NCBI GenBank assembly: GCA_035079385.1
Contig: JAVHKY010000039.1
Location: forward strand, 124,001 to 188,000
Source of the DNA: Aspidiotus rigidus
Taxonomy: Eukaryota > Arthropoda > Insecta > Hemiptera > Diaspididae
Length of the DNA: 64,000 bases
Direction: 5' to 3'
Shown: piece by piece, positions 51,000 to 62,845 of the stretch
How positions within the stretch are numbered: position 1 is the stretch's first letter
Layout of the letters: each line of letters opens with the position of its first letter
The notes under the pieces: model-generated
Database searches by the model: none
What the model saw: only the letters and a program-made list of their open reading frames with translations
Told to the model about the DNA's origin: nothing
Program-made: the position numbers and the translations under genes

Positions 51000-52140
51000 A
51001 CTCTGAAGTTGAAGTCGAATGTAGAAAGCAAAGGTTGGGAAGAATAAATAATAGGACTATCACCTCAAAATATGCGAGTAAACATGGAATGTTAATTGTA
51101 GGTCAAATTTTCGCTTACCCCCTTGAATTGATAGTTGAATTAGAATCACATTAGGAAATTTAATGCATGCTGAAATTCTTTCGAAGGCATTTCAAAGTAA
51201 TTATGAGGATCAATTATTTGTTGGTTAGTGCGAATACTATTATACCCCATTAAATCACATTCGAACCTCTCTCCTACAAAATAAACATATTTCAACCAAC
51301 ATACCGCTGACGTCGTCTCATCTATCGTAGAAAGAATTAAAGAATCACATTATCGATCACCTGAGGGTAATTAACAAGGGTAATTAACACCTCGCGCTTT
51401 GGGGTAATTAAGGACCGCATTCCAATCTGTGCTGGAACTAGCATATTGCTTTCTACTGCGGTTTTCGAGAATTTTTTGATAGTATTCTCTAACAATGGTC
51501 TCAGTTGAACTTTTTCCGCCCAATATGACTTCACGTTTTCCGTCAATTTCAGTCAAATATTCATCTCCACCAAATGTGGTGGATAGAATCGTGAAGAAAA
51601 ATATAAAGAAAAATAATACCATCTTTCTCTAACTACGTGCACTCGAAAAAGTAAAACAATTAACCTTCAGGATAATGAATAAAATGAATCTAAAAAATGC
51701 TCGCAATCTTATTTATGCAGTTTTTCTTTGAAAATAGGCGATTCCACACATGCGCATCCTCGAATTTAAAAAAACGAATAAGCTTTTCGACTTAGTTGAC
51801 TCGAGCTTTACGAAATAAGAAGACTTAATTTACAAGACGTCAATTAGTATTTAAAAAAAAAAAACACACAAGCAGAAAACATCTATAAAAACATATTTAC
51901 AAACATATATACTTATACTTACAAAAAACTGTACACTTAATTGCACAAGTAAATCAACCGTCCCAGTTCATCGCGGGGCAGTTTGTCCAACTCGCAAATA
52001 AATGTATATTTTCGCTCAAGATCGCTGAACGGAAACGTTACGTAGTCCTCCGAGATAGCATCCGCTAACTGGCTTGAAAATGGATCCACGTCGATAAGTA
52101 ATGTGTTCGAATTTCTGGACGATCCATTCTTTCGAACGCG
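51000..52140. repeat. composite repeat block A (nearly identical to 54.35-55.44 kb)
   Basis: Order: common module, an AAA-ATPase gene scrap (51466-51537), the first exon of the secreted gene (51538-51622), its promoter, then a small-family gene copy. The same chimeric junctions occur at 54810-54968, so the chimera formed once and was then duplicated. Confidence 0.85.
51937..52140 (-). pseudogene. small gene family, copy 3 (5' half missing)
   Basis: Matches the last ~60 codons of the 95-residue protein (DVDPFSSQLADAISED to GRLIYLCN). The N-terminal third is replaced by unrelated GC-rich DNA, and the segment encoding YFMN is deleted. Confidence 0.75.
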
Positions 52141-52189
52141 TTTTGACATGTTCCACGTCTTTTCTCTCGCCAGACCCCGATTTTGAAAC

Positions 52190-52590
52190 TCGCGAGTACA
52201 CCCCCCTCCCCCCTCCCCCCCGTCAAGAGAAATCTCTACCCCGTGGGTGATTCAGAAATTCGCGAGTACACCCGCGTAATAATAATAAATAATTAATTAA
52301 TTAATTAATTAATAAAAAATTAAATAAATAAATAAATAATTAAATAAATAAATAAATAAATAAATATTTAAATAATTAATATAATTAAATAATTAAATAA
52401 AATAAAATAAATAGATAATTAAATAAATAAATAAATAAATAAATAATTAATATAACTAATAATTAGAAAATCTCTACCCCTTGGATGATTCTAAAATTCG
52501 CGAGTACACCCCGCGTAATAATAAATAATTAATTAATCAATTAATAATTAAATAATTAATATAATTGATATAATTGATAATATTAGAAAA
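52190..52590. repeat. low-complexity AT tract with C-run
   Basis: A C-rich run (52201-52222) is followed by long AATAAATAAAT / TTAATTAATTAA microsatellite. The phrase AAATTCGCGAGTACACC occurs twice (52257 and 52495) and a related form once (52185). Confidence 0.9.
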
Positions 52591-52759
52591 TTTTCCAAGT
52601 CCCTCTTCCTATCATATATGGCTGGATAGTCAAAATTTTTCCAAGTCCCCTAGACTTCCGCGAGTTCGCGCTATTTCTACTTTTTTTTTTTCACAACCGA
52701 AGCATACGAGCAAGATTAAACTGCATGCACGCGTCTCGTCCGCATATTGAATAGAAAAA

Positions 52760-53173
52760 TTATTTAATTTCTTCCAAAGAAAGTTTGCGCGGCGCGATTA
52801 AAATATCTATAACTCCACGTTTAATATAAACGTCTTTAATTACGAAAAACGTACGAAAGTATCTGTCGTCAATATTCGCGCATAAATTTCGAATTATGGA
52901 ACGAATTTCTATTATATTAAGATAAATGTTTATATTGTATTCAGCATCTAAAAAACAACCAAATTCGAAACGATCGTCGTATACTTTTAAAGGCGAATAT
53001 ATTCGCTCGTAAAAAACGCTATTGACGTTCTCTTTTTTCGAAAAAAAATTCACAATATCCACGCACAAGTTATAGATATCTAAAAAATCGCTCATCGAGA
53101 GAGTATATAGGGTGCATAACTCGGATCCCCGTGAATGAAATGTTCTTTTAAACCACTTATTTCTCCCAAACAT
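52760..53173 (-). CDS. hypothetical protein, up to 137 residues
   Basis: An open frame from the ATG at 53173. A second ATG (MSDFLDIYNLCVDIVNF, at 53095) is a better protein-like start. It is rich in Ile, Asn, Tyr and Phe, with DDRFEFGCFLDAEYNINIYL and a C-terminal RGVIDILIAPRKLSLEEI. It has no recognised domain. It ends near a repeat-rich tract, and the small spliced gene lies upstream on the same strand. Confidence 0.45.
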   Translation of the reverse strand: MFGRNKWFKRTFHSRGSELCTLYTLSMSDFLDIYNLCVDIVNFFSKKENVNSVFYERIYSPLKVYDDRFEFGCFLDAEYNINIYLNIIEIRSIIRNLCANIDDRYFRTFFVIKDVYIKRGVIDILIAPRKLSLEEIK

Positions 53174-53329
53174 AGGTCTTTGTTATACGATCCACCATCC
53201 TCGTTTTGAAAAACACATCAGCGATACATGAAAAAACTTTTATTAATAAAAAATAATACTAAGTATATACATAGGGCTTTTTTTTTTCTTCGGTCATCCC
53301 TCACCCTCGCAGGTCAGCTTTTTCTTTCA

Positions 53330-53709
53330 TTAAACTAAAAGCAAACAAAACCATGGCAACTTAGAAAAAAAAATCAATTTCTCCAATTAGAAAGAGGGTT
53401 AAAACTTTACCTTGTTCTTTTCGGACCCAAATTATGAGAACATCTTCGGGCAGAGCCCCCTCTAAATAATACTCTACGCGGAAACCATTTAAATGTCCTA
53501 CAATGAAACCACAAAACTTATTACCTATTCGAAAGACCCATAAACAGAAGAGAAGATAAGATTCACTTACCGAGAAGAGTTAGATAATGCGGAGAAGGTG
53601 GGACGAGACGGTTCGTCTCATTATCGTCCCGTAAAATAATGGTCGGCTTTACTCTTAAAGCTGACGGTAACTTTTGCGCTAAATAATTTTTAATTATACT
53701 GTTCTCCAT
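53330..53709 (-). CDS. small three-exon gene, about 75 residues
   Basis: Exons: 53709-53571, 53497-53411 and 53334-53330, with clean GT-AG introns of 73 and 76 bases. The frame is kept across both joins, and the last exon adds only one codon and a stop. The protein starts ENSIIKNYLAQKLPSAL and includes RLVPPSPHYLTLLG and EGALPEDVLIIWVRKEQ. It has no known domain. The splice signals and codon-like composition argue for a real gene. An A-rich signal with AATAAA-like sequence follows near 53240. Confidence 0.5.
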
Positions 53710-53909
53710 TTTAAAACAATAAAAAACAAAAAATAAACAGAAAAATACAAAATACAAAATACAAAAACGAGGCTGCGAAACAGCGACAACAGCAACAGGC
53801 GAAGACGTACGAATGATCAAAATATTTCCTTCAATCCCAAGTCCGAAATACAAATATTTTTTCTCCCCCCAAAGACCACTGTTAAGCATATAATAACAAT
53901 ACTACTAGA

Positions 53910-54123
53910 AGTTATACGAATTGAGAGGAGTTGAAGTCGAAAATGACAGATTTTCGACACCGTGCCATCTACCTCGCGCTCCTCGTGTCGTCCCGCGGAA
54001 GTGACGACATCGCATTTCACTCGTTTGAACCTCATTTTTTGCCAATATTGTATATTTTAATCGATTAATTACCTTCTATCTGTTATTCATATGTTAGTAT
54101 TCATGTAATTCAACACCTCCTAG
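53910..54123. repeat. duplicated segment (second copy 55860-56045)
   Basis: From GATTTTCGACACCGTGCCAT to CAACACCTCCTAGAT the two copies are nearly identical. The second copy continues into unique DNA, and this one is cut by a small-family gene copy at 54124. Confidence 0.85.
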
Positions 54124-54294
54124 ATCCGCTAACTGGCTTGAAAATGGATCCACGTCGATGTTCATAAAATAAGTAATGTGTTCGAATTTCTGGACAATCC
54201 ATTCTTTTGAACGGTTTTTTTTTTTCAATTTCACGGAATAATTTATAATACAGCCTACATAATTTGTTAGAACACGCTAAACTGGGCATTTTTT
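54124..54294 (-). pseudogene. small gene family, copy 4 (C-terminal part missing)
   Basis: Retains the first ~55 codons (start near 54290) up to DVDPFSSQLAD, then breaks into the duplicated segment at 54123. The T-run near 54220 is one base different from the intact copy. Confidence 0.7.
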
Positions 54295-54349
54295 GAAAAA
54301 TTTTTCGACACTTTTGATTTACTTGAAGTCAGGATTTTAACACTTCCGA

Positions 54350-55440
54350 CGTCTTGTTCAGCTCTGAAGGCGAATGCAGAAAGCAAAGGTTGGGTAATAG
54401 GACTATCACCCGAAAATATGCGAGTAAACATGGAATGTTAATTGTAGATCAATTTTTTGCTTACCCCCTTGAATTGATAGTTGAATTAGAATCACATTAG
54501 GAAATTTAATGCATGCTGAAATTCTTTCAAAGGCATTTCAAAGTAATTATGAGGATCAATTATTTGTTGGTTAATGCGAATAATATTATACCTCATTAAA
54601 TCACATTCGAACCTCTCTCCTACGAAATAAACATATTTCAACCAACATACCCCTGACGTCGTCTCATCTATCGTAGAAAGAATTAAAGAATCACATTATC
54701 GATCACCTGAGGGTAATTAACAAGGGTAATTAACACCTCGCGCTTTGGGGTAATTAAGGACCGCATTCCAATCTGTGCTGGAACTAGCATATTGCTTTCT
54801 ACTGCGGTTTTCGAGAATTTTTTGATAGTATTCTCTAACAATGGTCTCAGTTGAACTTTTTCCGCCCAATATGACTTCACGTTTTCCGTCAATTTCAGTC
54901 AAATATTCATCTCCACCAAATGTGGTGGATAGAATCGTGAAGAAAAATATAAAGAAAAATAATACCATCTTTCTCTAACTACGTGCACTCGAAAAAGTAA
55001 AACAATTAACCTTCAGGATAATGAATAAAATGAATCTAAAAAATGCTCGCAATCTTATTTATGCAGTTTTTCTTTGAAAATAGGCGATTCCACACATGCG
55101 CATCCTCGAATTTAAAAAAACGAATAAGCTTTTCGACTTAGTTGACTCGAGCTTTACGAAATAAGAAGACTTAATTTACAAGACGTCAATTAGTATTTAA
55201 AAAAAAAAAACACACAAGCAGAAAACATCTATAAAAACATATTTACAAACATATATACTTATACTTACAAAAAACTGTACACTTAATTGCACAAGTAAAT
55301 CAACCGTCCCAGTTCATCGCGGGGCAGTTTGTCCAACTCGCAAATAAATGTATATTTTCGCTCAAGATCGCTGAACGGAAACGTTACGTAGTCCTCCGAG
55401 ATAGCATCCGCTAACTGGCTTGAAAATGGATCCACGTCGA
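54350..55440. repeat. composite repeat block B (nearly identical to 51.0-52.1 kb)
   Basis: The same order and junctions as block A. Block B keeps the full small-family gene at its far end. Confidence 0.85.
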
Positions 55441-55570
55441 TGTTCATAAAATAAGTAATGTGTTCGAATTTCTGGACAATCCATTCTTTTGAACGGTTTT
55501 TTTTTTCAATTTCACGGAATAATTTATAGTACAGCCTACATAATTTGTTAGAACACGCTAAACTGAGCAT
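55283..55570 (-). CDS. small gene family, copy 5: intact 95-residue protein, unknown function
   Basis: The only open copy of the five. Starts LSLACSNKLCRLYYKLF, then a Lys-rich helix, KEWIVQKFEHITYF, DVDPFSSQLADAISEDYVTF, and ends LPRDELGRLIYLCN. Mixed helix, no signal peptide and no membrane segment. No family is recognised. The shared upstream module with every copy suggests a common promoter. Conservation of the C-terminus between diverged copy 2 and this one (LPRDELGRLIYL) hints at past selection. Confidence 0.6.
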   Translation of the reverse strand: MLSLACSNKLCRLYYKLFREIEKKNRSKEWIVQKFEHITYFMNIDVDPFSSQLADAISEDYVTFPFSDLERKYTFICELDKLPRDELGRLIYLCN

Positions 55571-56764
55571 TTTTTGAAAAATTTTTCGACACTTTTGATT
55601 TACTTGAAGTCAGGATTTTAACACTTCCGACGTCTTGTTCAGCTCTGAAGGCGAATGCAGAAAGCAAAGGTTGGGTAATAGGACTATCACCCGAAAATAT
55701 GCGAGTAAACATGGAATGTTAATTGTAGATCAATTTTTTGCTTACCCCCTTGAATTGATAGGTGAATTAGAATCACATTAGGAAATTTAATGCATGCTGA
55801 AATTCTTTCAAAGGCATGAGGATCAATTATTTGTTGGTTAATGCGAATATTATTATACCCCAAAATGACCGATTTTCGACACCGTGCCATCTACCTCGCG
55901 CTCCTCGTGTCGTCCCGCGGAAGTGACGGCATCGCATTTCACTCGTTTGAACCTCATTTTTTGCCAATATTGTATATTTTAATCGATTAATTACCTTCTA
56001 TCTGTTATTCATATGTTAGTATTCATGTAATTCAACACCTCCTAGATTTTCGCGGTCTAAGGCAAATACATAGTTCACCTTTGCCCAATTAGCTACTATC
56101 TCTCTCCGTCGCGAAATACAATATGTATCGAAAACGAAAAATACGCGAAAAATCATGTTACATATAGAATTAAATATCAATACCAAAACATCATGCTATC
56201 ATTCACACCCGCTGTAAATATTTAGCTGAGGAGTTTTTCGTTTCTGTACTAACATAATCAATCATGTACTCATATTGTACCCTAATATAATATACACATG
56301 TACATTTCATACCATGACCCCCCAGGCCACTTAATTTTCAAATTAAGTTCCAACAATTTTTTTTGGTAAGAGTGGTACTGTGACGTCGACACCGTTCGAC
56401 CTCACGTATGTAACGTACAGTAGAATAATCGCGAATAGCTAGAACCGTAGAAAATACATAATTAGCTTAACCTTGAGGATTCATTAGCCCGCATCTTTTC
56501 GGCGAAAAACTAACGATTTAATAGTAAAATCCCCTCTGTTCAAATATATAGAATATGAGTCAACTAGCCCCTATCTATTCGCATTAACATAACGGTAAAA
56601 TATCCTTTGTTCAAAGACCAATACACTTCGTAAGTAAAACTGTAACCAAATTCATTCCATCCTATGATCGTGTAAACTTATAACGTCTCTGTGAAAGTCA
56701 GTTGCTATTAAATGATATTTTGTGTAAATGTAAACTTAGTAATGTTTTGTACGATTCGACCCTT
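55571..56764. other. repeat module then unique spacer
   Basis: 55600-55860 is another copy of the common module, 55860-56045 is the duplicated segment, and the rest is AT-rich DNA with no gene. Confidence 0.5.
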
Positions 56765-57049
56765 CTAGCCCATCACAGCGTCGTAGCGAGTTCGATTCAT
56801 GGTCTTCCGGTATGCCTTCCAAAGGTATTTGCGTGAGTGTTGGAGGACTTCTTTTTGTAGGATGTCTGCTATAGGTGTGCGTGCGATTTCTCTTGTTAGT
56901 CGGTTAAGGGTGTCTTTCATCTTTTTCAGCGTTGGCGTCCACCAATGGAATTTGGCGTAGCGTCTTAGTATTTCTTGTGATGCCGTTTTGATCCCCATTT
57001 GTACTTGGTACATATTATAAATGTTCGTTTCGGAGTGACATGAGGCCAT
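56765..57049 (-). pseudogene. non-LTR retrotransposon linker fragment (EN-RT)
   Basis: Reads FHWWTPTLKKMKDTLNRLTR and LQHSRKYLWKAYRKTMNRTR, the WW-T-x-L pattern between endonuclease and RT in R1/Jockey ORF2. It has no catalytic part. It may belong with the 3' remnant at 40.6-41.2 kb as a family, but not as one copy. Confidence 0.5.
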
Positions 57050-57282
57050 CTTTTTAACTTTTAACCAAGAAATGTCTCCACTGTGTAGTGGTGAGGACGG
57101 TAGGAAATGTTGCGGGACACTTCACTTCGACGAAGCCCCGCGAAGTCCATTTCTAGTGACAATACCTCCCGGACGACAGGCTAGACCAGGATATTTGCCA
57201 TTACCGTAAAGACCTGTCTTCTCAAGGACAAATCCAGGAAAGAATCTTCAATTCTTTGAAACACGGGGTTCCAAGAATGAAC

Positions 57283-57550
57283 TGCGGAATCTCGTGTTCC
57301 ACTACGAAAATGATACGAAAGAAAATGCACGGGGTTAACGGAGACGGATGCGTTTATTTCGAAGGACGTGTTCAATCGGACTCGTAACATTACATATTTT
57401 TCATTCGTACGAAACCACCCTCGTTCGTCGCACGCGGGAAGAAAACGAGAGCAGTGCAGTGAAAGGAGAGAAGAGAAAGGAGAAAGACCGGTTGCCTGTA
57501 GCGTGGTAGCGTGACGGAGAACGTACGACGAACGAGAATGAGAAAGAGGA
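57283..57550 (-). repeat. left (3') LTR of the second gypsy element
   Basis: Begins TGCGGAATCTCGTGTTCCAC and ends near GAATGAGAAAGAG. It matches 62560-62826. Confidence 0.88.
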
Positions 57551-58296
57551 CTCCCCCTCTAGCGAAGCGATACAAAATTTTGAAATCAAATTTATAAAAT
57601 GTTTGAAACCGGAAGAGTTAGACAAGTAATGGTAATGGTTAGGTAATACAAATACGATACAAAAAATTACGAATGATTTAAAAGATATTCAGAGACACGA
57701 AAACGATGAAAAGAAGATGTGATGAAGAATAACAAAGAATGATAGGTCAAAATTGGAAGAGTATCCATTGAAAGACTTACTGTTAACATGATATGTGTTT
57801 TGTACAAGGGAGGAACATTAGGTGATATATATATAATGTGTTTTAAATGACTTAGTTTCTAAACATCTTACTTCGTTTAATTTTTTTTTTTTTTTTTTTT
57901 TAAGATACGTAGAAAGGTTATTGCGAACATTGCACGAACCTATATCTACAAAAAATAGTTAAAAGCGAGAGAATGAACGTTGTTGTTGCAGAGTGGCGAT
58001 CTGGCCTGAATGAATGCAACCCTAATACTAACAGAAGAGAAAGTTTAATAATGTCTTAAGTAATAATGAAAAAAAAAAAAAACATACAAAAAAGTGGTTG
58101 GGGAGTATAAGAAGAAGAGAGAATACTGATGTATAAAATACAACTTAACCTAGTAGACTTATATCTGGCGATACACATCTAGCTTATAATACGTTGAATG
58201 CTAGCATTAGAGAAGAAGAAATAATATTGTATTGAATTGAATTCATGACGAAGACAAACACAAATGAAACTATACATTACAAAATAAAATGTTGCA
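57551..58296. other. gypsy 3' untranslated internal region
   Basis: Purine-rich tract beside the LTR, then AT-rich DNA with long T and A homopolymers (57880-57901, 58070-58082). No coding region. Confidence 0.6.
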
Positions 58297-61200
58297 CTAT
58301 ATTAAATGGACGGTGTTTACACCAAACCGAACCGGTGGTTTGCTGCATCTACCTGAGCGCGTGATGTATGGCGCATTCGAATTTGAAGGAGTATTGGAAT
58401 CTATTGTTGAAGGAACATCGTTTTTTATAAGACACGATGGTGAGACTTGCGTTTCTTTTTGCTGATCATTTTCGGAGAGGAAAAAACAAGGTTTCAAACG
58501 ATCAATGGATACTGTTTTCGATTTAGCTCGAACGTCGATATTGAAAGTTTTTTCCTGTTTATCTAGGACTTTGAAAGGTCCCATATACGGGGGAGTGAAC
58601 GGTTTTTTGACTGGATCGTCTCGTAGAAAGACGTGAGTGGATTTATCTAAGGAAGGAGGAATGTATGAGCGTCGTTGTGTGTCATGATGAGGGAGGTTGG
58701 ACAGTAGAGTCGTAGCGTAAGAAATACGTCTGGCAATTTCGTTCGCATCAGAAGTGGGATTTGGTGCGAAAATATCACCTGGTAGACGTAATTCTTGTCC
58801 GTAAAGCGCTTGAGCGGGACAAACATCGCAGGAAGTGTATACGGAAGACCGGAGTACGAGGAGAATGAATGGGAGATATTGCGCCCAGTGCGTAGGGTCG
58901 GGAGAAGAAGTTATTGCGGTTTTCAATGTTTTGTGAAGATTCTCAAGAAGCCCATTTCCTTGCGGGTGGTAAGCCGTCGTTCGAATCCGTTTTGTGCCGA
59001 GGGACTGAGATAGGACATGGAAAAGTTCAGATTCAAATTGTCCTCCTTGGTCGGTGGTGACAAAAGAAGGACAACCGAATCGTGAAACCCATGTTGCGAT
59101 GAAAGCGTCAGCAACCGTCTGCGCTGTCATATCGGGGATAGGCACTACCTCTATCCATCGAGTAGCGCGATCTTTCATGGTCAGGCAATACTGGTTTCCC
59201 TCGGATACTGGAAGCTGACCAATCAGATCCAAGTGGACGTGATCCAGCCTCTGTGGGGACGAAATGAATGTGGAGAGTGGGGCGGAAGTATGTCTGACAA
59301 CTTTTGAACGTTGACAAGTGAGACAGGTACGTGTCCACTCGCCAACGTCTTTTTGTAGGCTAGGCCAGACATATCGGGTTGAAATTAAATGACGAGTTCG
59401 TTTTATGCCGGGGTGCGCTAAATTGTGATATTGGTCGAAAATTTGTTTGCGTAGAGAAGAAGGTACGAACGGACGTTTGTTGCCGGACTGTGAGACATCG
59501 CAAATGATTTCGCAGCCAGCGTAAGGAAATTTTTGAAGATTTAATGACGTTTCAGAGTTGGAGAGGAGGGATTGAAGCTCAGCGTCATGTTTCTGGGCTT
59601 CCGAAAGTTCTTCCACGCTCACTATTTTGAGCGACGGGACCGGGGAGATAGCTTCAATGCGGGACAAGGCGTCTGCGACGTCGTCGCCTTCTATGTAACG
59701 GATATCGGTTGTATATTGAGCTATGAATTCTAAATATCGAAACTGGCGGGGTGTAGCTTTTTCGGGTTTTTGCTTGAGTGCGAAAATGATGGGTTTGTGA
59801 TCGGTGTAGACAGGGAAATTACGGCCTTCTATCAGATGTCGGAAAAATTTGACTGCTGAATAGATGGCAAGTAACTCACGATCATAGGTCGAATATTTCT
59901 GTTGCGTGGGGGTCAGTTTCGATGAATAAAATCCGACGGGCTCTTTCGTACCATCCGGCCTAACTTTGTACAAAGCTGCTCCTATTGCAACTGAACTCGC
60001 GTCGGTATTGAGCATTAATTTTGACGAACTATCGGGAAATGCGAGACGTGTCGAATCTGTGAGAACAGATTTACACGATTCAAAAGAACGACGCAGATCG
60101 TCGGTCCACTGAATTGGAGTGGGGTCATTTTTCTTCGTAGATTTTCGGTATATGTTAGTCAGAGGTGCTTCGAGTTCGGCGATATGAGGGATAAACCGGT
60201 GGTAGAAATTGAGCATTCCGGTAAACTTACGTAATTTGCCTATAGTCGCAGGTAACGGATAGGACGAAATAGCGTCTACCTTTTCGGGAGTAGGGTGAAT
60301 TCCTTCGGGGGAAACAATGTGGCCGACAAACTTCAATTTGGGCTCACCAAAAACGGATTTTTTGATGTTCATGGTGATTCCGTGAGTCTGTAGACGCTCG
60401 AAAACGATGGAGAGATGCTGTTTGTGCTCTTCAGCGCTTTTGCTAGCGATAAGTAGGTCATCGAGATATACGTAAGCGAAAGGAATATCACGTAATATAT
60501 TATCCATATACCTCTGGAACGTCTGCGAAGCGTTGCGTAGTCCCATCGGCATTCTGACGTATTCGAATAACCCAAAAGGAGTGGACATGGCTGTTTTAGG
60601 AATGTCTTCTTCAGCCATGGGAATCTGATTGTACGCTCGGACGAGATCGATACGAGAAAAAATGACGCACCCTTCCAGTGTTAAGGAAAAATCTTGAATA
60701 TGTGGAAGAGGATAAGCGTCAGGGAGTGTACAATTGTTGAGAGCACGATAATCTCCAACGATCCGCCAAGAACCATCAGGTTTGGGGACCATATGGAGAG
60801 GACTCGACCAAGGACTAGACGATGGTCGAATAATACCTAACTGTAAAAGAAGTTGAATTTCTTTTTTAGCAATTTGAAGCTTTTCCGGAGAAAGACGACG
60901 AGGACGACACGAGATAGGAGATGAATTAGTTATTAAGTGATGACATACGGCACTCTTTACGGGAGGAAGAAAAAGAATTTCTTCGGATGGCGACGTAAGT
61001 CGAGGATATTTTTTTAGTATTTCTGAAAATTCGTTCTGTGAAGGTGGGATAGCTGAGAGAAAAGAAGAGCAAGAATTTTCTGCACGACAATTTATTCGCA
61101 AGCCAGTTTTATCGTCGATTAAAAGATAACGAGCAGGGTCGATGAGGAGGTTATGCGCAGATAAGAAGTCTATGCCTAAAATTGGTCGATCTATATCAGC

Positions 61201-61479
61201 AATATAAAAATTCCACAGAAGGGGGCGACGGAGACCTACGTTTAACTCAAGAATTTTATGTCCGTACACGGGTATTTCGGTATTATTTGCTGCATAAAGA
61301 TAACTGATGGGAGACGATTTCTTTTGAGCTGGAGTGGCAGGGATTGCGGATACATGAGCACCACAATCAACTAAAAATAATAGATCGTGTTGTTTACAAT
61401 AAACTAATAGGCGGCTAGCAGTTGCGGTTCGTTCGTTTACCACCTCTAACGAACGTTTTACGAGTTTAAAGAAGACCAT
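58297..61479 (-). CDS. pol: gypsy Pol polyprotein (protease-RT-RNase H-integrase), intact
   Basis: 1,060 residues without a stop. Protease: [15 protein letters not shown] (DCG in place of DSG/DTG, about residue 37). [31 protein letters not shown] and the catalytic [13 protein letters not shown] (about residue 340). RNase [17 protein letters not shown] and [15 protein letters not shown]. Integrase: HHCC finger ([22 protein letters not shown]), D in [12 protein letters not shown] in [15 protein letters not shown] and E in [12 protein letters not shown]. It overlaps gag by 22 bases in another frame, so Pol is likely made by frameshift. No env follows. Confidence 0.95.
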   Translation of the reverse strand: MVFFKLVKRSLEVVNERTATASRLLVYCKQHDLLFLVDCGAHVSAIPATPAQKKSSPISYLYAANNTEIPVYGHKILELNVGLRRPLLWNFYIADIDRPILGIDFLSAHNLLIDPARYLLIDDKTGLRINCRAENSCSSFLSAIPPSQNEFSEILKKYPRLTSPSEEILFLPPVKSAVCHHLITNSSPISCRPRRLSPEKLQIAKKEIQLLLQLGIIRPSSSPWSSPLHMVPKPDGSWRIVGDYRALNNCTLPDAYPLPHIQDFSLTLEGCVIFSRIDLVRAYNQIPMAEEDIPKTAMSTPFGLFEYVRMPMGLRNASQTFQRYMDNILRDIPFAYVYLDDLLIASKSAEEHKQHLSIVFERLQTHGITMNIKKSVFGEPKLKFVGHIVSPEGIHPTPEKVDAISSYPLPATIGKLRKFTGMLNFYHRFIPHIAELEAPLTNIYRKSTKKNDPTPIQWTDDLRRSFESCKSVLTDSTRLAFPDSSSKLMLNTDASSVAIGAALYKVRPDGTKEPVGFYSSKLTPTQQKYSTYDRELLAIYSAVKFFRHLIEGRNFPVYTDHKPIIFALKQKPEKATPRQFRYLEFIAQYTTDIRYIEGDDVADALSRIEAISPVPSLKIVSVEELSEAQKHDAELQSLLSNSETSLNLQKFPYAGCEIICDVSQSGNKRPFVPSSLRKQIFDQYHNLAHPGIKRTRHLISTRYVWPSLQKDVGEWTRTCLTCQRSKVVRHTSAPLSTFISSPQRLDHVHLDLIGQLPVSEGNQYCLTMKDRATRWIEVVPIPDMTAQTVADAFIATWVSRFGCPSFVTTDQGGQFESELFHVLSQSLGTKRIRTTAYHPQGNGLLENLHKTLKTAITSSPDPTHWAQYLPFILLVLRSSVYTSCDVCPAQALYGQELRLPGDIFAPNPTSDANEIARRISYATTLLSNLPHHDTQRRSYIPPSLDKSTHVFLRDDPVKKPFTPPYMGPFKVLDKQEKTFNIDVRAKSKTVSIDRLKPCFFLSENDQQKETQVSPSCLIKNDVPSTIDSNTPSNSNAPYITRSGRCSKPPVRFGVNTVHLI

Positions 61480-62531
61480 TTACAGGGTGAGCCATCAGCC
61501 AATGGTTTACATTTTTTAGCCTTATCCATAAAATTATAATGGTAAAAACATAATTTAGAATTCTCGGGTACCGTAAGAGGTTCCCGCGAAGAAGATCGAG
61601 AACGGGGACGCGACGAAGAACGAGCATTATCTGATCGGTTTCTGCGCTCACAAGTACAAACCTTGAAGACATACTCAGCCTCTATTTTCGCCAGTCTGAT
61701 GTCGTTTTGTGCCAATTGAGTTCTTAAAGCTGACATTTGCTCGATTATGGTGTTCAGGAGACGATCGGTGGAGTTGGTTGAAACAGCATTAGAATGAGTG
61801 GATTGCGATTGTATAGCTGCGATAGTTGGAGGTGTGGTCTGTACAGCTGCGATAGTGGGTTGCGTTGCGAATCTTTGGATGCGGTCCGCTAGTTCGCCGA
61901 TTCTCGTGAGCGGTTCCTTCGACCCTACGAGAATACCTGCCGTGTAATGAGGCAATTTGTTTAAAAACATAGTGGATAGAGCGTCTTCGCTTATGTCTGT
62001 CCCTGCTAAACGACGCATTTCTGCCAAGACGTCCGAAGGTTTGCGATCGCCGAGCGTTACCTTATCAAGAAGCTGTTGTATCTTTTGATCACGTGACGCC
62101 GCATACTTTGTGATCAACTTCGTCTTGAGAGCGTCGTATTTATTTTGCGCAGGAGGTTCTCGGAGGAAGTCGGAAATGTCTCGTAAAATTAGAGGATCGA
62201 GACGCGCTTGTACATGAGTGAATTTAAGGTCGTCATTTTCAACGTTGGTGATTGTGAAAATGGCCTCCAACTGCCGAAACCAGCTTTCCGGGTCAGCTTT
62301 CGAAAACGGGGAAACAGTCAGCTGCGATGTCGCCATAATTATTGGTTTGCACAGTTCACTAGACACGCCAGACGAGCTAGAATTTTCCGAAGATACCGGC
62401 ACTTCACTGAGACTTGACTTTTTACGAGTTCGACGTTTAAACCGAATTTTTGTAGGGTTTGTATGAAAACTTAATTTTCGAATTGCCGCGTCAAGATTCG
62501 ATTTTTGTGAGGCACTTCGCGTATTAACCAT
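61458..62531 (-). CDS. gag: gypsy Gag protein
   Basis: 357 residues from the ATG at 62531. The core reads [19 protein letters not shown], then [38 protein letters not shown] and [15 protein letters not shown], the usual Gag capsid pattern of this clade. A Ser/Arg-rich patch ([14 protein letters not shown]) and a degenerate C-terminal C-x-H region ([18 protein letters not shown]) follow. The frame ends 22 bases inside pol. Confidence 0.92.
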   Translation of the reverse strand: MVNTRSASQKSNLDAAIRKLSFHTNPTKIRFKRRTRKKSSLSEVPVSSENSSSSGVSSELCKPIIMATSQLTVSPFSKADPESWFRQLEAIFTITNVENDDLKFTHVQARLDPLILRDISDFLREPPAQNKYDALKTKLITKYAASRDQKIQQLLDKVTLGDRKPSDVLAEMRRLAGTDISEDALSTMFLNKLPHYTAGILVGSKEPLTRIGELADRIQRFATQPTIAAVQTTPPTIAAIQSQSTHSNAVSTNSTDRLLNTIIEQMSALRTQLAQNDIRLAKIEAEYVFKVCTCERRNRSDNARSSSRPRSRSSSREPLTVPENSKLCFYHYNFMDKAKKCKPLADGSPCKWSSLNS

Positions 62532-62540
62532 CGACACGAG

Positions 62541-62558
62541 ATCACGTCGGGGTCACCA
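62541..62558 (-). promoter_or_regulatory. primer-binding site, tRNA-Trp type
   Basis: Reads TGGTGACCCCGACGTGAT on the - strand, one base from the 5' LTR. It is complementary to the 3' end of insect tRNA-Trp. Confidence 0.8.
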
Positions 62559-62559
62559 C

Positions 62560-62841
62560 TGCGGAATCTCGTGTTCCACTACGAAAATGATACGAAAGAA
62601 AATGCACGGGGTTAACGGAGACGGATGCGTTTATTTCGAAGGACGTGTTCAATCGGACTCGTAACATTACATATTTTTCATTCGTACGAAACCACCCTCG
62701 TTCGTCGCACGCGGGAAGAAAACGAGAGCAGTGCAGTGAAAGGAGAGAACAGAAAGGAGAAAGACCGGTTGCCTGTAGCGTGGTAGCGTGACGGAGAACG
62801 TACGACGAACGAGAATGAGAAAGAGAGTCCGGTCACCGCAG
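62560..62841 (-). repeat. right (5') LTR of the second gypsy element
   Basis: 282 bases from TG to CA, followed by the GAAC duplication at 62842-62845. Confidence 0.85.
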
Positions 62842-62845
62842 AACT

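Larger units (their letters stand above)
57283..62841 (-). mobile_element. gypsy LTR retrotransposon, nearly complete
   Basis: Right LTR 62560-62841, left LTR 57283 to about 57550, flanked by GAAC (57279-57282 and 62842-62845). Gag and Pol frames are both open. LTRs match nearly base for base over about 266 bp, so the insertion is young. The inner end of the left LTR differs from the right over the last 15 bases; a purine-rich tract (CTAGAGGGGGAG on the - strand) sits there. Confidence 0.93.

Noticed and set aside
58795..59338. Open frames on the + and other - frames across the gypsy pol gene
   Set aside because: Shadows of the intact pol frame.
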